Shown in pieces: positions 15,538-23,839 of a stretch of 64,000 nucleotides of DNA. A program made the translations under genes and the position numbers. A model generated the notes under the pieces. The model had not been told where the DNA came from. It did no database searches and saw only the letters and a list, made by a program, of their open reading frames with translations. Each line of letters starts with the position of its first letter. Position 1 is the first letter of the stretch. This stretch comes from Cytobacillus oceanisediminis 2691 (GTDB lineage: Bacteria; Bacillota; Bacilli; Bacillales; Cytobacillaceae), in assembly GCF_007678455.1 (NCBI RefSeq), contig NZ_VEEP01000010.1, positions 62,001-126,000 on the forward strand. The letters are read 5' to 3'.

Positions 15538-17352
15538 TTACTGCTCGTAGCTTTCTTCCAGCTCGGTGATGAGCTTACCGACATATTCAACTGCCTCATG
15601 GATTGGTTCCGGCCTGGACATGTCGACTCCTGCCTTTTTGATTAAGTCCAATGGCTTCATCGTACCTCCAGCCTTCAACACTTCGAGCCATTTTTCCACT
15701 GCCGGCTTGCCTTCTTCAAGTATTTGCCGGGAAACCAGCGTGGAGATGGTTAATCCGGCAGAATACGTATATGGATATAAGCCCATATAGTAGTGTGGCT
15801 GATGCATCCAGGTCAGGCCGGCTCCTTCATCCATTTCAACAGAATTTCCCCAGAAATTTTTCAAAACCTCCAATTTTAACTTGGATAATAAATCTGCTGT
15901 CAACGGTTCTCCCTTTTCGGCCAGATTGTATACCCTGCGTTGGAGCTCTCCCTCAAGCAGGTGGGTAACAAAATTATGATAATATGTCCCCAATAACTGC
16001 AGGATGACCCAGCGCCTTTTACGAGTGTCGTTTGTGTTTTTCAATAAATGATTTCCAAGAAGCATCTCGTTCATCGTTGACGGCGCTTCGATAAAGTACC
16101 TAGAGGGGCGGGTGTTCGTCATCCTCTGATTTTTACCTGCCAGGTAAAAATGGCCGGCATGGCCCAATTCATGGGCGAGTGTGAATGCGCCGCGCATCGT
16201 ATCTGGCCATGTCATCAAAACGTATGGATGTGCGCCATATGGACTCGAGCAAAAAGCACCCGTACTTTTCCCTACATTGTCCGCATAATCAACCCATCTC
16301 TCGGAAAAAGCCATCTTGATCATCTCGCTGTACTCTGGCCCCATTATTTCTAACGCTTCTTTCACTGTTTCAGCCGCTTCCTCGTAGCTAGTCTCTATTT
16401 TATAATCCGGGTCCAAAGGGGCTTTAAGATCGGCGTTTTTCATCTTATCCAGGCCTAAGACACGCTTTTTTAAATTTGCATAGCGCCTCATATGCGGAGC
16501 CAATTCTTTCTGAATGACATCCAGCTGGTTATCGTACATCTCCTGGGTGACCTGCTGATCATGCAGAAGCATTGCCGTGGCAGACTCATAGTTCCTTAGC
16601 CTGGCCATTGTCACTTCTTGATTCACCTGGGTTGCGTAGGTTGCAGCAAAGGTATGTTTATAACGGTTCAAGGTCTTGTTAAAAGATTCATATGAATTCC
16701 GCCTTACCGTGCTGGAAGGTGATGAGGCATATTTTCCTGCATACAAAGCAAAAGATAAAGGAATTTCATTTTCCTCATCATCAATAAAAGGATCGAATTG
16801 CATATCAGACAATTTGCCGCGATTATAAATATTGTAAGGCGAACTGAACAATGAACCGAGAGCTGCCAGCGTTCCCTCCGTTTCCTCACTAAGTGCATAC
16901 TGCTTCCGATCCTGCAGGTCGCTTAAATACTTTTTGAAAGGGTCTAATCCTGGCTCCTCATTTAAAAAACTCTCTAGTTTCCCTTTCGGAAGCTTGATGA
17001 TTTCCGTCTCTGCAAAAGCCAGCTCCGCATTGACAATCGACTGGGCATCACTTGCGAAAGCCGCATCCTTCTGCCTTTCAGAATCGGAATGGTCAACCGA
17101 TTGCCGCAAATCTGCATACATCGAGACAAGGTTAAGACGCTCCAACAGCTTCTCTCTTGCCTCAAGGCATTCGAGCAGTTCAGCTGCACTATTCCCAAGA
17201 CTCCCCTTATATTGAGTAACTTTCGGCAAATCTTCCTTGACAGCCTTCAGTTCCCTCTCCCAGTCCTCTCTCGTTTCAAAAAGAGCCGTCAAATCCCATG
17301 TCTGTTCTTGATCCACATCCTGCCTTTTCAATCGTTCATTTGATTTCGTCAT
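15538..17352 (-). CDS. pepF: Oligoendopeptidase F (M3B metallopeptidase)
   Basis: 604 residues, the usual length for PepF. The zinc motif HELGH is at residues 394-398, with the third ligand glutamate in the downstream FIEAPSTMNEML segment. The substrate-binding LTWMHQPHYYMGLYPYTYSAGL block is near 510. PepF is a cytoplasmic peptidase that cleaves peptides of roughly 7-17 residues; in B. subtilis paralogues affect sporulation signalling and competence. The ATG follows GAGGAGGGG. It is monocistronic, with a shared downstream terminator. Confidence 0.95.
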   Translation of the reverse strand: MTKSNERLKRQDVDQEQTWDLTALFETREDWERELKAVKEDLPKVTQYKGSLGNSAAELLECLEAREKLLERLNLVSMYADLRQSVDHSDSERQKDAAFASDAQSIVNAELAFAETEIIKLPKGKLESFLNEEPGLDPFKKYLSDLQDRKQYALSEETEGTLAALGSLFSSPYNIYNRGKLSDMQFDPFIDDEENEIPLSFALYAGKYASSPSSTVRRNSYESFNKTLNRYKHTFAATYATQVNQEVTMARLRNYESATAMLLHDQQVTQEMYDNQLDVIQKELAPHMRRYANLKKRVLGLDKMKNADLKAPLDPDYKIETSYEEAAETVKEALEIMGPEYSEMIKMAFSERWVDYADNVGKSTGAFCSSPYGAHPYVLMTWPDTMRGAFTLAHELGHAGHFYLAGKNQRMTNTRPSRYFIEAPSTMNEMLLGNHLLKNTNDTRKRRWVILQLLGTYYHNFVTHLLEGELQRRVYNLAEKGEPLTADLLSKLKLEVLKNFWGNSVEMDEGAGLTWMHQPHYYMGLYPYTYSAGLTISTLVSRQILEEGKPAVEKWLEVLKAGGTMKPLDLIKKAGVDMSRPEPIHEAVEYVGKLITELEESYEQ

Positions 17353-17442
17353 TTGCTCCCCTCCTCATTATTTTTCGTCTATTACAGCTATACCACAACA
17401 AAAAATCAATACACTTGGAATCTTTGGACGTCTCAGAGCAGT

Positions 17443-17475
17443 AAAAAGCCTGGCACTCAAACAAATGCCAGGCTT
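17443..17475 (-). terminator. Terminator of the SDR gene
   Basis: AAGCCTGGCA/TGCCAGGCTT perfect 10-bp stem, followed on the minus strand by TTTT. Confidence 0.9.
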
Positions 17476-17486
17476 GGTCTTCACTG

Positions 17487-18272
17487 TCAGATTTCCATCG
17501 TCCATCTTTCTTCTTGCGTCTCTTTAAGCTGCTTTTCTGTCTCCTCAGGATAGACCGTCCGGAATTTATGATGGTCGGCAGGAATGATCTCAACCATTTT
17601 TGCGATCATGTCCTCAGGATCAAACTGATCCTTCAGTCCTTCTTCCTGCTTTTCCATATCCTCTTTCCTGGTAAAATTCTTCTCCTCATCGTACCACTTC
17701 CATTTTCCCTCAGCTGCACGCTTATTGAAGCCCGTTTCAAATGCTCCAGGGTTAATCGTCGCCACTTTCACATTGAATTCCGCAAGCTCTGACTTCATTG
17801 TTTGCGCGATTCCTTCAATTGCATGCTTGGTAGCCGTATAAGGTCCAACATAAGGCGTAGCCGATATGCCAGCCATCGAGCTCATGAAAATGATTTTCCC
17901 GCTGCCTTTCTTCACCAGCTTTCGCGCTGCGATTTGCACCGTTTCAAGCGTGGCAAACACATTCACTTCAAAAAGCGCCCGGATCCGGCCCATCGGCACC
18001 TCGGCCAGCGGCCCACCCTCATTGATCGCCGCATTCGCGACAAACACATCAAAATCATATTCACGGATCTGTTCACGATCCCGCTCATTGGTTATATCAA
18101 GCTTGAACACTTCCATATCAAGCCCAAGATCCTTAGCCTCTCGCATCAAATCCGTCTTCTGCGAAGTCAGCTCAGTCGTCGCAATCACACGGTGACCCTT
18201 TTTCGCCAGGCCCAGAGACGCTCCTCGGCCAAGACCGCTCCCGGCACCCGTGATGAAAATCGTTTTCTCCAT
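17487..18272 (-). CDS. Short-chain dehydrogenase/reductase
   Basis: 261 residues from ATG 18272, which follows GGAGGAATCAGAC; the long upstream extension has no binding site and reads through the neighbouring intergenic region. The classical SDR layout is complete: nucleotide loop TGAGSGLG at 8-15, NAA near 80, catalytic Ser near 132 (MSSMAG) and Y145-x3-K149. The IATTE segment after strand 2 lacks an acidic residue at its end, which hints at NADP preference. Substrate unknown. The C-terminal region is extended and highly charged, and ends ERWTMEI. Confidence 0.88.
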   Translation of the reverse strand: MEKTIFITGAGSGLGRGASLGLAKKGHRVIATTELTSQKTDLMREAKDLGLDMEVFKLDITNERDREQIREYDFDVFVANAAINEGGPLAEVPMGRIRALFEVNVFATLETVQIAARKLVKKGSGKIIFMSSMAGISATPYVGPYTATKHAIEGIAQTMKSELAEFNVKVATINPGAFETGFNKRAAEGKWKWYDEEKNFTRKEDMEKQEEGLKDQFDPEDMIAKMVEIIPADHHKFRTVYPEETEKQLKETQEERWTMEI

Positions 18273-18350
18273 GTCTGATTCCTCCAATCCTATAACAATA
18301 GTTCCCTCTTCCCACGATAATGTCAGACGAAACATAGAAGTCTTACATGT

Positions 18351-18380
18351 AAAAAAGCCCAGAGCATTAACTCTGAGCCT
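18351..18380 (-). terminator. Terminator at the end of the GNAT gene
   Basis: A stem with arms AGGCTCAGAG and CTCTGGGCT read on the minus strand, followed by TTTTTT. The stop codon of the GNAT gene lies within the hairpin. Confidence 0.8.
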
Positions 18381-18861
18381 GTTTCTGCTTGCAATCAATA
18401 TAGTGACTTGATTTTGGATACCGATCACCCTTCGAAAACCCAATAGAACAATAAAATAGATCCCCTTGTTCCGTGTCAGTATGAAGCACCAGAACCTTAT
18501 AATGTTTATTCGCTTCATCCATAATCCTTTTTACCAGAAGGCTTCCGATCCCGTGTCTCCTATACGCCTTCCTTACATAAAACCTTCTCAGCCTGCCAAT
18601 TTCCTTTTCATTCGAAAACGGGTCTTGATTCAAGCCGCCAATCGCAATCAGAGTACCTTCCTCACTGAAAACGCCAAACAACCCTTCCCCAGCATCGCTG
18701 AACGTATTACTGCCATATTTATAGTCATTGATCAACCTTTCCACAAACCGAAAGCCCTCTTGCTTGCTTTCAGTCACCAGGTCATCCAGCTCAATATCCA
18801 GCAGGTTATTTATTTGCTTGATCTCATATTTTCCGATTAAGTCCCCCTCCCGTTCAATCAA
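18367..18861 (-). CDS. GNAT family N-acetyltransferase
   Basis: About 164 residues. The acetyl-CoA loop is RRFYVRKAYRRHGIGSLLVKRIMDEA near residue 95, followed by VLVLHTDTEQGDLFYCSIGFSKG. The start is unclear: the frame opens at TTG 18861, overlapping the stop of the upstream gene by 4 bp. A strong GGGAGGGGG lies just inside the frame, but the following codons are TTA, ATC and GGA, so an unusual start or a coupled TTG start must be used. It is the last gene of the minus-strand cluster from 19.8 kb. Confidence 0.75.
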   Translation of the reverse strand: MIEREGDLIGKYEIKQINNLLDIELDDLVTESKQEGFRFVERLINDYKYGSNTFSDAGEGLFGVFSEEGTLIAIGGLNQDPFSNEKEIGRLRRFYVRKAYRRHGIGSLLVKRIMDEANKHYKVLVLHTDTEQGDLFYCSIGFSKGDRYPKSSHYIDCKQKQAQS

Positions 18862-19379
18862 TCATTTATTTGTTCCGCTTCACAACGCAGGCTATAAAAA
18901 TACTGAATAATCTCCAATTCGTTTTTGATCGATTCCCTCAGCTTTATTAAAGTTCGCTTCCCTGCCCTCCGGTCGATCAACGCAAGAATTTTCACGACCA
19001 TATCTTCGGATTTCAAAGCCTGATCTATTGGCAGATTCAAAAATTCTTCTACACTATCGTAAAAATCGTACTGTGCATAGATTCCTTCTTTTTTTACCAA
19101 TTCGTGTGCTGTAACACCTATCTCACGATTAATTCCGGGATCATCATAGCCCATTTCATTCAGTCTGTGTAATTCACGATCCTTTCTATGAAGTCTTATA
19201 TCAGAAGTAATCGTACACATATTAAGAACTTCCTTTTTATCCACTGTGACAAATGCCCTTCCCATCTGATCGTGTGCCCTTCGATAGTTAGTGACTGTAA
19301 AATTCACTCTCCCTTTAAGAGAATCGCATATTAAACTATCCAATCTTTTCTTCAACTTACTCCATAGTTGGCTGCGCAA
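18858..19379 (-). CDS. SF0329-type conserved hypothetical protein
   Basis: 173 residues beginning at TTG 19379, 9 nt after GGAGGAG, immediately behind the stop of the upstream gene. The opening (RSQLWSKLKKRLDSLICDSLKGRV, then RRAHDQMGRAFVTVDKKEVLNM) fits what I recall of proteins named SF0329 family, whose function is unknown. It has no membrane segment or known catalytic motif. The gene sits between a deoxyribosyltransferase-like gene and a GNAT gene with zero or negative spacing, so all three are cotranscribed. Confidence 0.75.
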   Translation of the reverse strand: MRSQLWSKLKKRLDSLICDSLKGRVNFTVTNYRRAHDQMGRAFVTVDKKEVLNMCTITSDIRLHRKDRELHRLNEMGYDDPGINREIGVTAHELVKKEGIYAQYDFYDSVEEFLNLPIDQALKSEDMVVKILALIDRRAGKRTLIKLRESIKNELEIIQYFYSLRCEAEQIND

Positions 19380-19775
19380 TTATGCAAGCTCCTCCTCCAT
19401 AACCTCTTGTATTAACTCTTCCAAACTCCCAATACATTTCTGCACTTCAGGCAAATGATAGAACGTACTGGTTGTTTCGAAATGATCCACTTCGCCATTT
19501 GGTGAATATAGATAGATTCGTTTCCCAAGTCCAAGTGCTATCCCCATTTCGATATGGCTGCCTTTTCCTGCTGGCAAAAGAACGATCACGACATCGGCCT
19601 CCATGACTGCGGCCTTTTCTTTTTGGCCTATTTCTTTTAAGTCTTTAAATGTAGAGGCTCTTTCATTCCTCGTCCAATCATATGTCTGAATATAACCTCT
19701 ATCGATCAGCTGCTTGCTGATATACCGAACTGCCTCTATGTTCTTAAAGCTCGATGCAGCGTAAAACTTTTTCAC
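19380..19775 (-). CDS. Nucleoside 2-deoxyribosyltransferase-like protein
   Basis: 131 residues with a GTG start behind GGGGGAAAAGGAAA. MKKFYAASSFKNIEAVRYI, DVVIVLLPAGKGSHIEMGIALGLGKRIYLYSPN near residue 65 and the DWTRNERA segment match the DUF4406/nucleoside 2-deoxyribosyltransferase fold. The E-x-G motif (HIEMG) supplies the catalytic Glu of the family, so the site may be active. It could process deoxynucleosides, or be one of the many uncharacterised relatives. Confidence 0.75.
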   Translation of the reverse strand: MKKFYAASSFKNIEAVRYISKQLIDRGYIQTYDWTRNERASTFKDLKEIGQKEKAAVMEADVVIVLLPAGKGSHIEMGIALGLGKRIYLYSPNGEVDHFETTSTFYHLPEVQKCIGSLEELIQEVMEEELA

Positions 19776-19833
19776 TTTCCTTTTCCCCCTCTAAAAAAAG
19801 ACCGCCGTCCAAAGGCAGCCTACGCTATAAAAC

Positions 19834-20634
19834 TCACTTCCAAACTTCCTCCAGCGTATCCCTGAAAAGCTGGTCCAGCTTTGGGGTGAAATCAGGCAAA
19901 TCAATTTCAAGTGTTGATGCATATTCTCTTAATCGTGTAATCTCTTCGTTCAGGAATTCGTTGATGACATCAATTTTCGGTTCAAAATCCAGTTCATCCC
20001 CGCTTATTTTCCTTTTCAGCAAGGTATCAATCTCGCCCTTCAATTCCCCTTCAGGCAAAAGGTCCTCGAGTAGTTTCGGAAATTCTAATGGCGGGAACTC
20101 GTTGTACTTTTCAATCCATCGGGCAGCCAGGACCGGCCTTAGGACATAAAAATACTTTTTGATTTTCACTTGATCTCCCTGCAAGTACTCCCTGAAATTA
20201 TTGCTCGCCATATTCAAATAATGGTGCAGGCAGGAATTCGGCGCGAAAACCTCTTTGCTTAGCTCCTTCATCTTGTCGACAGTTGAAAAATCCTCATAGT
20301 ACACGATCCCTGATCGCAGCCATTCCATTAACGGCGGATTTGATTTTCTGAATAACTTCAGGGCCTTGGTCAGTTCCCACCCGGTGATATCCAGCAAATC
20401 ATTGATCGGCAATTCGATCACATCTCTTTTCTTGCCGATCCCCATCTGGTCAATCGTCAGATAGTCTTCTTTTTTATGAACATAGATGAAACGGACATCA
20501 TAATCACTATCCTTTGAAGGAAATTCCCAGGCCCTGCTGCCGGATTCAACTGCATAAAGGATTTTCACATCAAAGTCTTCTTCGATTTTTGTAAGGGATT
20601 TTAAAATGGTCTCTTTCAAAACGATTCTCTCCAT
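19834..20634 (-). CDS. YcgL-type nucleotidyltransferase
   Basis: About 266 residues. The polymerase-beta signature GSRAWEFPSKDSDYDVRFIY near residue 33 has the paired aspartates of the metal site, and the rest (LLDITGWELTKALKLFRKSNPPLMEWLRS, NPLLHHYL-like helices) matches the B. subtilis YcgL family of predicted nucleotidyltransferases. ATG 20634 touches the stop of the upstream gene; a TTG at 20619 behind GGAGAG is an alternative start. Substrate unknown. Confidence 0.85.
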   Translation of the reverse strand: MERIVLKETILKSLTKIEEDFDVKILYAVESGSRAWEFPSKDSDYDVRFIYVHKKEDYLTIDQMGIGKKRDVIELPINDLLDITGWELTKALKLFRKSNPPLMEWLRSGIVYYEDFSTVDKMKELSKEVFAPNSCLHHYLNMASNNFREYLQGDQVKIKKYFYVLRPVLAARWIEKYNEFPPLEFPKLLEDLLPEGELKGEIDTLLKRKISGDELDFEPKIDVINEFLNEEITRLREYASTLEIDLPDFTPKLDQLFRDTLEEVWK

Positions 20635-20991
20635 TCACTTTGCTGTTTTCACGGCCCATCTGATGGCCAAAAATAGATACAGGATTGCGGCAAATATAAT
20701 GACGCTGATCATATAAAAAACTGGACTATCATATTCCCTGTTGATTCCGTGCATCCTGTCATACTCTTCAGCTGATATAAAATATGACCTGATGCTCATC
20801 ACCGTAAACAATAACAGCAGCAAAGCAAGAATGGCCTTTTTATGTAAAATCAACCTCTTCAAACTCACCCGGAAAGCCTTTGAAAACGCCACATTACCAT
20901 CCAAACGATATCGATCGTTAAAAGGAGTCAGGAAATAGACCATCAGCCCGCCCCAGACAACTGCAAAGACCACTATTGCTGTGAGTTGCAT
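20635..20991 (-). CDS. Membrane protein of unknown function
   Basis: 118 residues with three hydrophobic segments: 1-20, 53-70 and 90-112. A hydrophilic loop carries FNDRYRLDGNVAFSKAFRVSLKRL. ATG follows GGGGGATCTGA and overlaps the upstream gene by 19 bp, so translation is coupled. No family recognised. Confidence 0.6.
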   Translation of the reverse strand: MQLTAIVVFAVVWGGLMVYFLTPFNDRYRLDGNVAFSKAFRVSLKRLILHKKAILALLLLLFTVMSIRSYFISAEEYDRMHGINREYDSPVFYMISVIIFAAILYLFLAIRWAVKTAK

Positions 20992-21275
20992 TCAGATCCC
21001 CCGCTCGGTTGCTTTCCTGCCAGGTGTTTTTTATACGCAACCGGACTTTGCAAATGCTCCGGAATGATTTCTGACACCTGCTTCTGCTCCGAAACCTCCT
21101 TTATATCCGGCGACATGATCACCAGCCTTTTACGAATATCATTCAGCAAGTAAACCGCTCTGAATAAACTGCCTGCAATCACCCCAAATGCAATTACACC
21201 GCCAAAAATCGGCCCGATCACTAGTAAAAAATATCCCAGAACCAGGCTTAGTAAGATCGCTAATAACAAATACAT
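20973..21275 (-). CDS. Small membrane protein
   Basis: 100 residues: two hydrophobic helices in the first 45 residues, then a basic stretch (NDIRKRL) and a polar tail ending GGSECNSQQ. ATG follows GGAGAGAGCGGGC. It lies 12 bp after the 59-residue gene and overlaps the next, so it belongs to the same transcript. No function assigned. Confidence 0.6.
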   Translation of the reverse strand: MYLLLAILLSLVLGYFLLVIGPIFGGVIAFGVIAGSLFRAVYLLNDIRKRLVIMSPDIKEVSEQKQVSEIIPEHLQSPVAYKKHLAGKQPSGGSECNSQQ

Positions 21276-21287
21276 GCCCGCTCTCTC

Positions 21288-21467
21288 CTAATTCAATAAA
21301 ATGAAATTCCCTCGAAACTCTCTCTCATTGACCGCAATCCTCGTCGTCAAATCTTTAGTGCGCAGCACATACTCTTTTACACCGATAAATTCGGAATCAG
21401 CAATCAAATAGAATTGTGTCCCTTTCTTCAATCCCCTGAAATTCTTTTTAAGCATATATCTCTTCAT
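21288..21467 (-). CDS. Small conserved-looking protein, 59 residues
   Basis: ATG 21467 follows AGGAG by 8 nt. The product starts MKRYMLKKNFRGLKKGTQFY and ends NFILLN, with a compact beta-rich appearance (TQFYLIADSEFIGVKEYVL), basic at the N terminus. It is the first gene of a minus-strand operon leading into the 100- and 118-residue membrane proteins and the nucleotidyltransferase. It falls below common gene-calling lengths. No function is known to me. Confidence 0.65.
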   Translation of the reverse strand: MKRYMLKKNFRGLKKGTQFYLIADSEFIGVKEYVLRTKDLTTRIAVNEREFRGNFILLN

Positions 21468-21504
21468 TCTCGTTGCTCCTGTAGTTTCTCTTCGTTTATT
21501 TCAA

Positions 21505-21540
21505 CAAAAAGAAGCGTGAATCCTGCTGATTGACGCTTCT
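21505..21540 (-). terminator. Hairpin terminator before the 59-residue gene
   Basis: Arms AGAAGCGT and ACGCTTCT with further pairing inside (CAATC/GATTC-like), followed by TTTTTG on the minus strand. It is the second hairpin after the zinc-finger gene and lies 38 bases before the next ATG, so it may also act as an attenuator. Confidence 0.65.
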
Positions 21541-21564
21541 GCTGGTAATATTCAATTACTCTAA

Positions 21565-21594
21565 AAGAAAAAATGCTGCCAGGATTGGCAGCAT
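21565..21594 (-). terminator. Terminator of the zinc-finger gene
   Basis: ATGCTGCCA/TGGCAGCAT perfect stem with a 4-nt loop, followed by TTTTTTCTTTT on the minus strand. Confidence 0.9.
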
Positions 21595-21607
21595 ACATTC
21601 TATTCAA

Positions 21608-21817
21608 TTAACGTGAAGCTTTCGGCGGCTGGCACACTTCGCACTTGCGCTGATGATTATCCTTGAACTTCTTGAATGATTTTTCGAAATTGTTGCCGCA
21701 TTCGCATTTAAACAGTAGTTTTTGCGAAAAGCCATGGTACTCCGTCGTCAAAAGCTTACTCGCCGAATTTTTCTCTACAAACTCTTTAATCTTATCGATC
21801 GTCCATCGCTTGTTCAT
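21608..21817 (-). CDS. Small zinc-ribbon protein
   Basis: 69 residues, ATG after GGAGGTATAAAG. The C-terminal half has CECGNNFEKSF and, 19 residues on, CEVC: four cysteines spaced like a treble-clef or zinc-ribbon knuckle. The N-terminal half (RWTIDKIKEFVEKNSASKLL) is helical. Such standalone modules resemble the DNA-binding ends of homing or restriction nucleases. Function unknown. It has its own terminator. Confidence 0.65.
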   Translation of the reverse strand: MNKRWTIDKIKEFVEKNSASKLLTTEYHGFSQKLLFKCECGNNFEKSFKKFKDNHQRKCEVCQPPKASR

Positions 21818-21943
21818 CTTTATACCTCCATATTTGAATCGCCAGGCGGAGGCTTATCAGGCATCCGTGCAATTTTGGGTGAAATTCATATAATCCTAAG
21901 TTCCTCATTATACCATGTGCAGACATACAATTATATAAACTGT

Positions 21944-22117
21944 TTATTCCTTATTATCCTTTTCAAGCAGCTCTATAATCCGATCCAGTTTTTGTTCCAT
22001 GCTCTTCTGCTTGTCAGGCCCTATGACCAGTGACCGAACTGCATAGAAAACCGCCGCGAACATTCCGATTAGAAAAATGAAAAATAATAGCTGAAATAAC
22101 AGATCCCCCATATTCAT
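21944..22117 (-). CDS. DUF4083 family small membrane protein
   Basis: 57 residues from the ATG at 22117, spaced from AAGGGTGGG; the upstream start at 22126 has no site. One hydrophobic helix (GDLLFQLLFFIFLIGMFAAVFYAVRSLV) is followed by the family tail KSMEQKLDRIIELLEKDNKE. Typical of Bacillus DUF4083 proteins of unknown function. Confidence 0.75.
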   Translation of the reverse strand: MNMGDLLFQLLFFIFLIGMFAAVFYAVRSLVIGPDKQKSMEQKLDRIIELLEKDNKE

Positions 22118-22247
22118 TTTACCCACCCTTTTTTACCCAATTTTATCATAATTTTGTGATACTCAGTTTTTTAATAGACCTAATCCATTTACATTCCACC
22201 CCTGCTGGATTTACTATTAAACTAAATTCTGGACAGGGGTGGTAATT

Positions 22248-23324
22248 TTGGGAAAGTTTAGAGTGGGAATAATCGGAACGGGTTTTGGCGCAAAAGTCCA
22301 TGCACCAATGATGGACTACCACGTAGGGTTCGAGGTTGTAGCTGTATCGAGTGTATCGAGGGGCAATATTGAGGAAGCAAGGAACGCAAGCGGGATTGAA
22401 AATATCTATACTGACTGGCGGCAAATGCTTGAAGAGGAAGCTCTCGATTTAGTAGTGGTCGCATCTGCAGTTAATTTACATAAGGAAATGGTTAAAGCTG
22501 CCTTTGAGAAGGGCGTCCATGTAGTATGTGAAAAACCAATGGCTCTGAATGTTGCCGAAACAGAAGAAATGATTACGGAGAGAGACAAGGCGGGAAAACT
22601 TGGGCTGATCAACCATGAATTCCGCTTCCTTCCGGCCCGTACAAGGGTAAAGGAAATCCTTGAGAGTGGGAAACTCGGGGAAGTTTTACATGTCCGTTAC
22701 TTGTGCTCATTTGCGAGCTATACTGGCCTGGTATCAAAACCCCGCGGCTGGCTGGGACAGGAAGAAAAAGGCGGCGGCATGCTTGGCGCGATTGGCTCCC
22801 ATATGACAGACTCCCTTCAATGGTGGCTTGATAGCAAATTTAAAGAGGTGTTTGCGCAGCTCCCAATCCATGTTCCCAATCAGACGGATGATAACGGGAA
22901 TACAGAACACCGTACAGCGGATGATGCTTTCCAGATCATCGGCTCACTGGAAAACGGCGCGACTGTAACACTGGAACTCATTTCTGCTGCGCGCAAAACC
23001 GAGAACACATGGCGTCTTGAAATATTCGGTACGGAAGGTACACTTGTAATGCTGGATGACAATAAGGTCCTGCTTTCCGCCGGAGATTCACCACTCGAAG
23101 AAGTTGACCTGGTGCCGGATATAGAAGCTCCTTCTGGTATGCCAGAGGTTGCAGCCCGATATTATAACGGCTTCCAGAGGGCTTTGGATGCGCTACATGA
23201 AACGCTGGTTTCCGGAGAAAAGCACCCCTATCTCGCAGATTTTGAGCAGGCACATTCGACACAAAAAGTATTGGACGCAGTCAGGGCCTCTGCTCGCGAA
23301 GGCAGGAAAGCAGAAGTGAAATAA
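22248..23324 (+). CDS. Gfo/Idh/MocA family oxidoreductase
   Basis: 358 residues. TTG 22248 is chosen because AGGGGTGG lies 6 nt upstream and MGKFRVGIIGTGFGAKVH is the normal start; the GTG at 22239 overlaps that site. The Rossmann GTGFGA loop, the CEKPMALN motif near residue 93 (catalytic-loop Lys) and the GGGMLGAIGSHMTDSLQWWL helix near 177 with its conserved His are all present. The family oxidises sugar or polyol hydroxyls with NAD(P). The gene stands alone, so the substrate is not indicated. Confidence 0.9.
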   Translation: MGKFRVGIIGTGFGAKVHAPMMDYHVGFEVVAVSSVSRGNIEEARNASGIENIYTDWRQMLEEEALDLVVVASAVNLHKEMVKAAFEKGVHVVCEKPMALNVAETEEMITERDKAGKLGLINHEFRFLPARTRVKEILESGKLGEVLHVRYLCSFASYTGLVSKPRGWLGQEEKGGGMLGAIGSHMTDSLQWWLDSKFKEVFAQLPIHVPNQTDDNGNTEHRTADDAFQIIGSLENGATVTLELISAARKTENTWRLEIFGTEGTLVMLDDNKVLLSAGDSPLEEVDLVPDIEAPSGMPEVAARYYNGFQRALDALHETLVSGEKHPYLADFEQAHSTQKVLDAVRASAREGRKAEVK

Positions 23325-23390
23325 ACGATCCCAGTTTGGAATTACAGCCACAAGTATGTGAGGAAAAGTCTAAAGATGGCTCACATCCAA

Positions 23391-23418
23391 ATTATTAATC
23401 AAACGTTTGATTAATAAT
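23391..23418. repeat. Perfect 28-bp palindrome
   Basis: The sequence is perfectly self-complementary around ACGT at 23404/23405; the core is AATCAAACGTTTGATT. A second copy of the core occurs at 52987-53008. It lies 67 bp after the dehydrogenase stop and before its terminator, so it is not an ordinary promoter operator for either neighbour. Confidence 0.85.
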
Positions 23419-23479
23419 GCCTAACGCTGTGGCCGATGGGAAAAATGGGTTTAATCAACCCTGTGGTTTTGCAAAATAA

Positions 23480-23523
23480 CCAGGCATGAGTCCCATATCC
23501 AATTGGACTCATGCCTTTTTTAT
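23480..23523 (+). terminator. Terminator of the dehydrogenase gene
   Basis: GGCATGAGTCC/GGACTCATGCC stem followed by TTTTTT on the plus strand. Confidence 0.9.
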
Positions 23524-23561
23524 CCCGAGAAAGAAACCTAATCAAATATTAGGCTGTCGTT

Positions 23562-23738
23562 CTACATCTCACGAAGCATAGTATTCAATGTGCTTAATTC
23601 CTCTTCAATCGCGGCAAGACGCTTTTCCAGCGGATGGAGATTGCCTTTTACGGATTCCAATTTCTCGAGATTATGCTGGAGCTGCAGGTACTCATCCTTT
23701 AGTTCTACGATTTTGTATTCAATTTCTCTTTTATCCAT
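23562..23738 (-). CDS. SE1832-type small coiled-coil protein
   Basis: 58 residues from ATG 23738 (7 nt after GGGGG); the ATG at 23744 is too close. The whole chain (DKREIEYKIVELKDEYLQLQ, then LEKRLAAIEEELSTLN) is charged and heptad-like, matching small proteins annotated as SE1832 family. It is probably a dimeric coiled coil. Function unknown. Confidence 0.7.
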   Translation of the reverse strand: MDKREIEYKIVELKDEYLQLQHNLEKLESVKGNLHPLEKRLAAIEEELSTLNTMLREM

Positions 23739-23839
23739 TTCCATTCCCCCTGCTTTGACGTTTTCTTCCTATAGGATAGCATTCTCCAAGCTTTTGGGCA
23801 CACAAAAAGGCGTACAGCATTGTACGCCCTTCCATCTGA

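Noticed and set aside
23391-23418. parS or Noc-binding site
   Set aside because: It does not resemble the parS core (TGTTnCACGTGAAACA) or the Noc site (ATTTCCCGGGAAAT).
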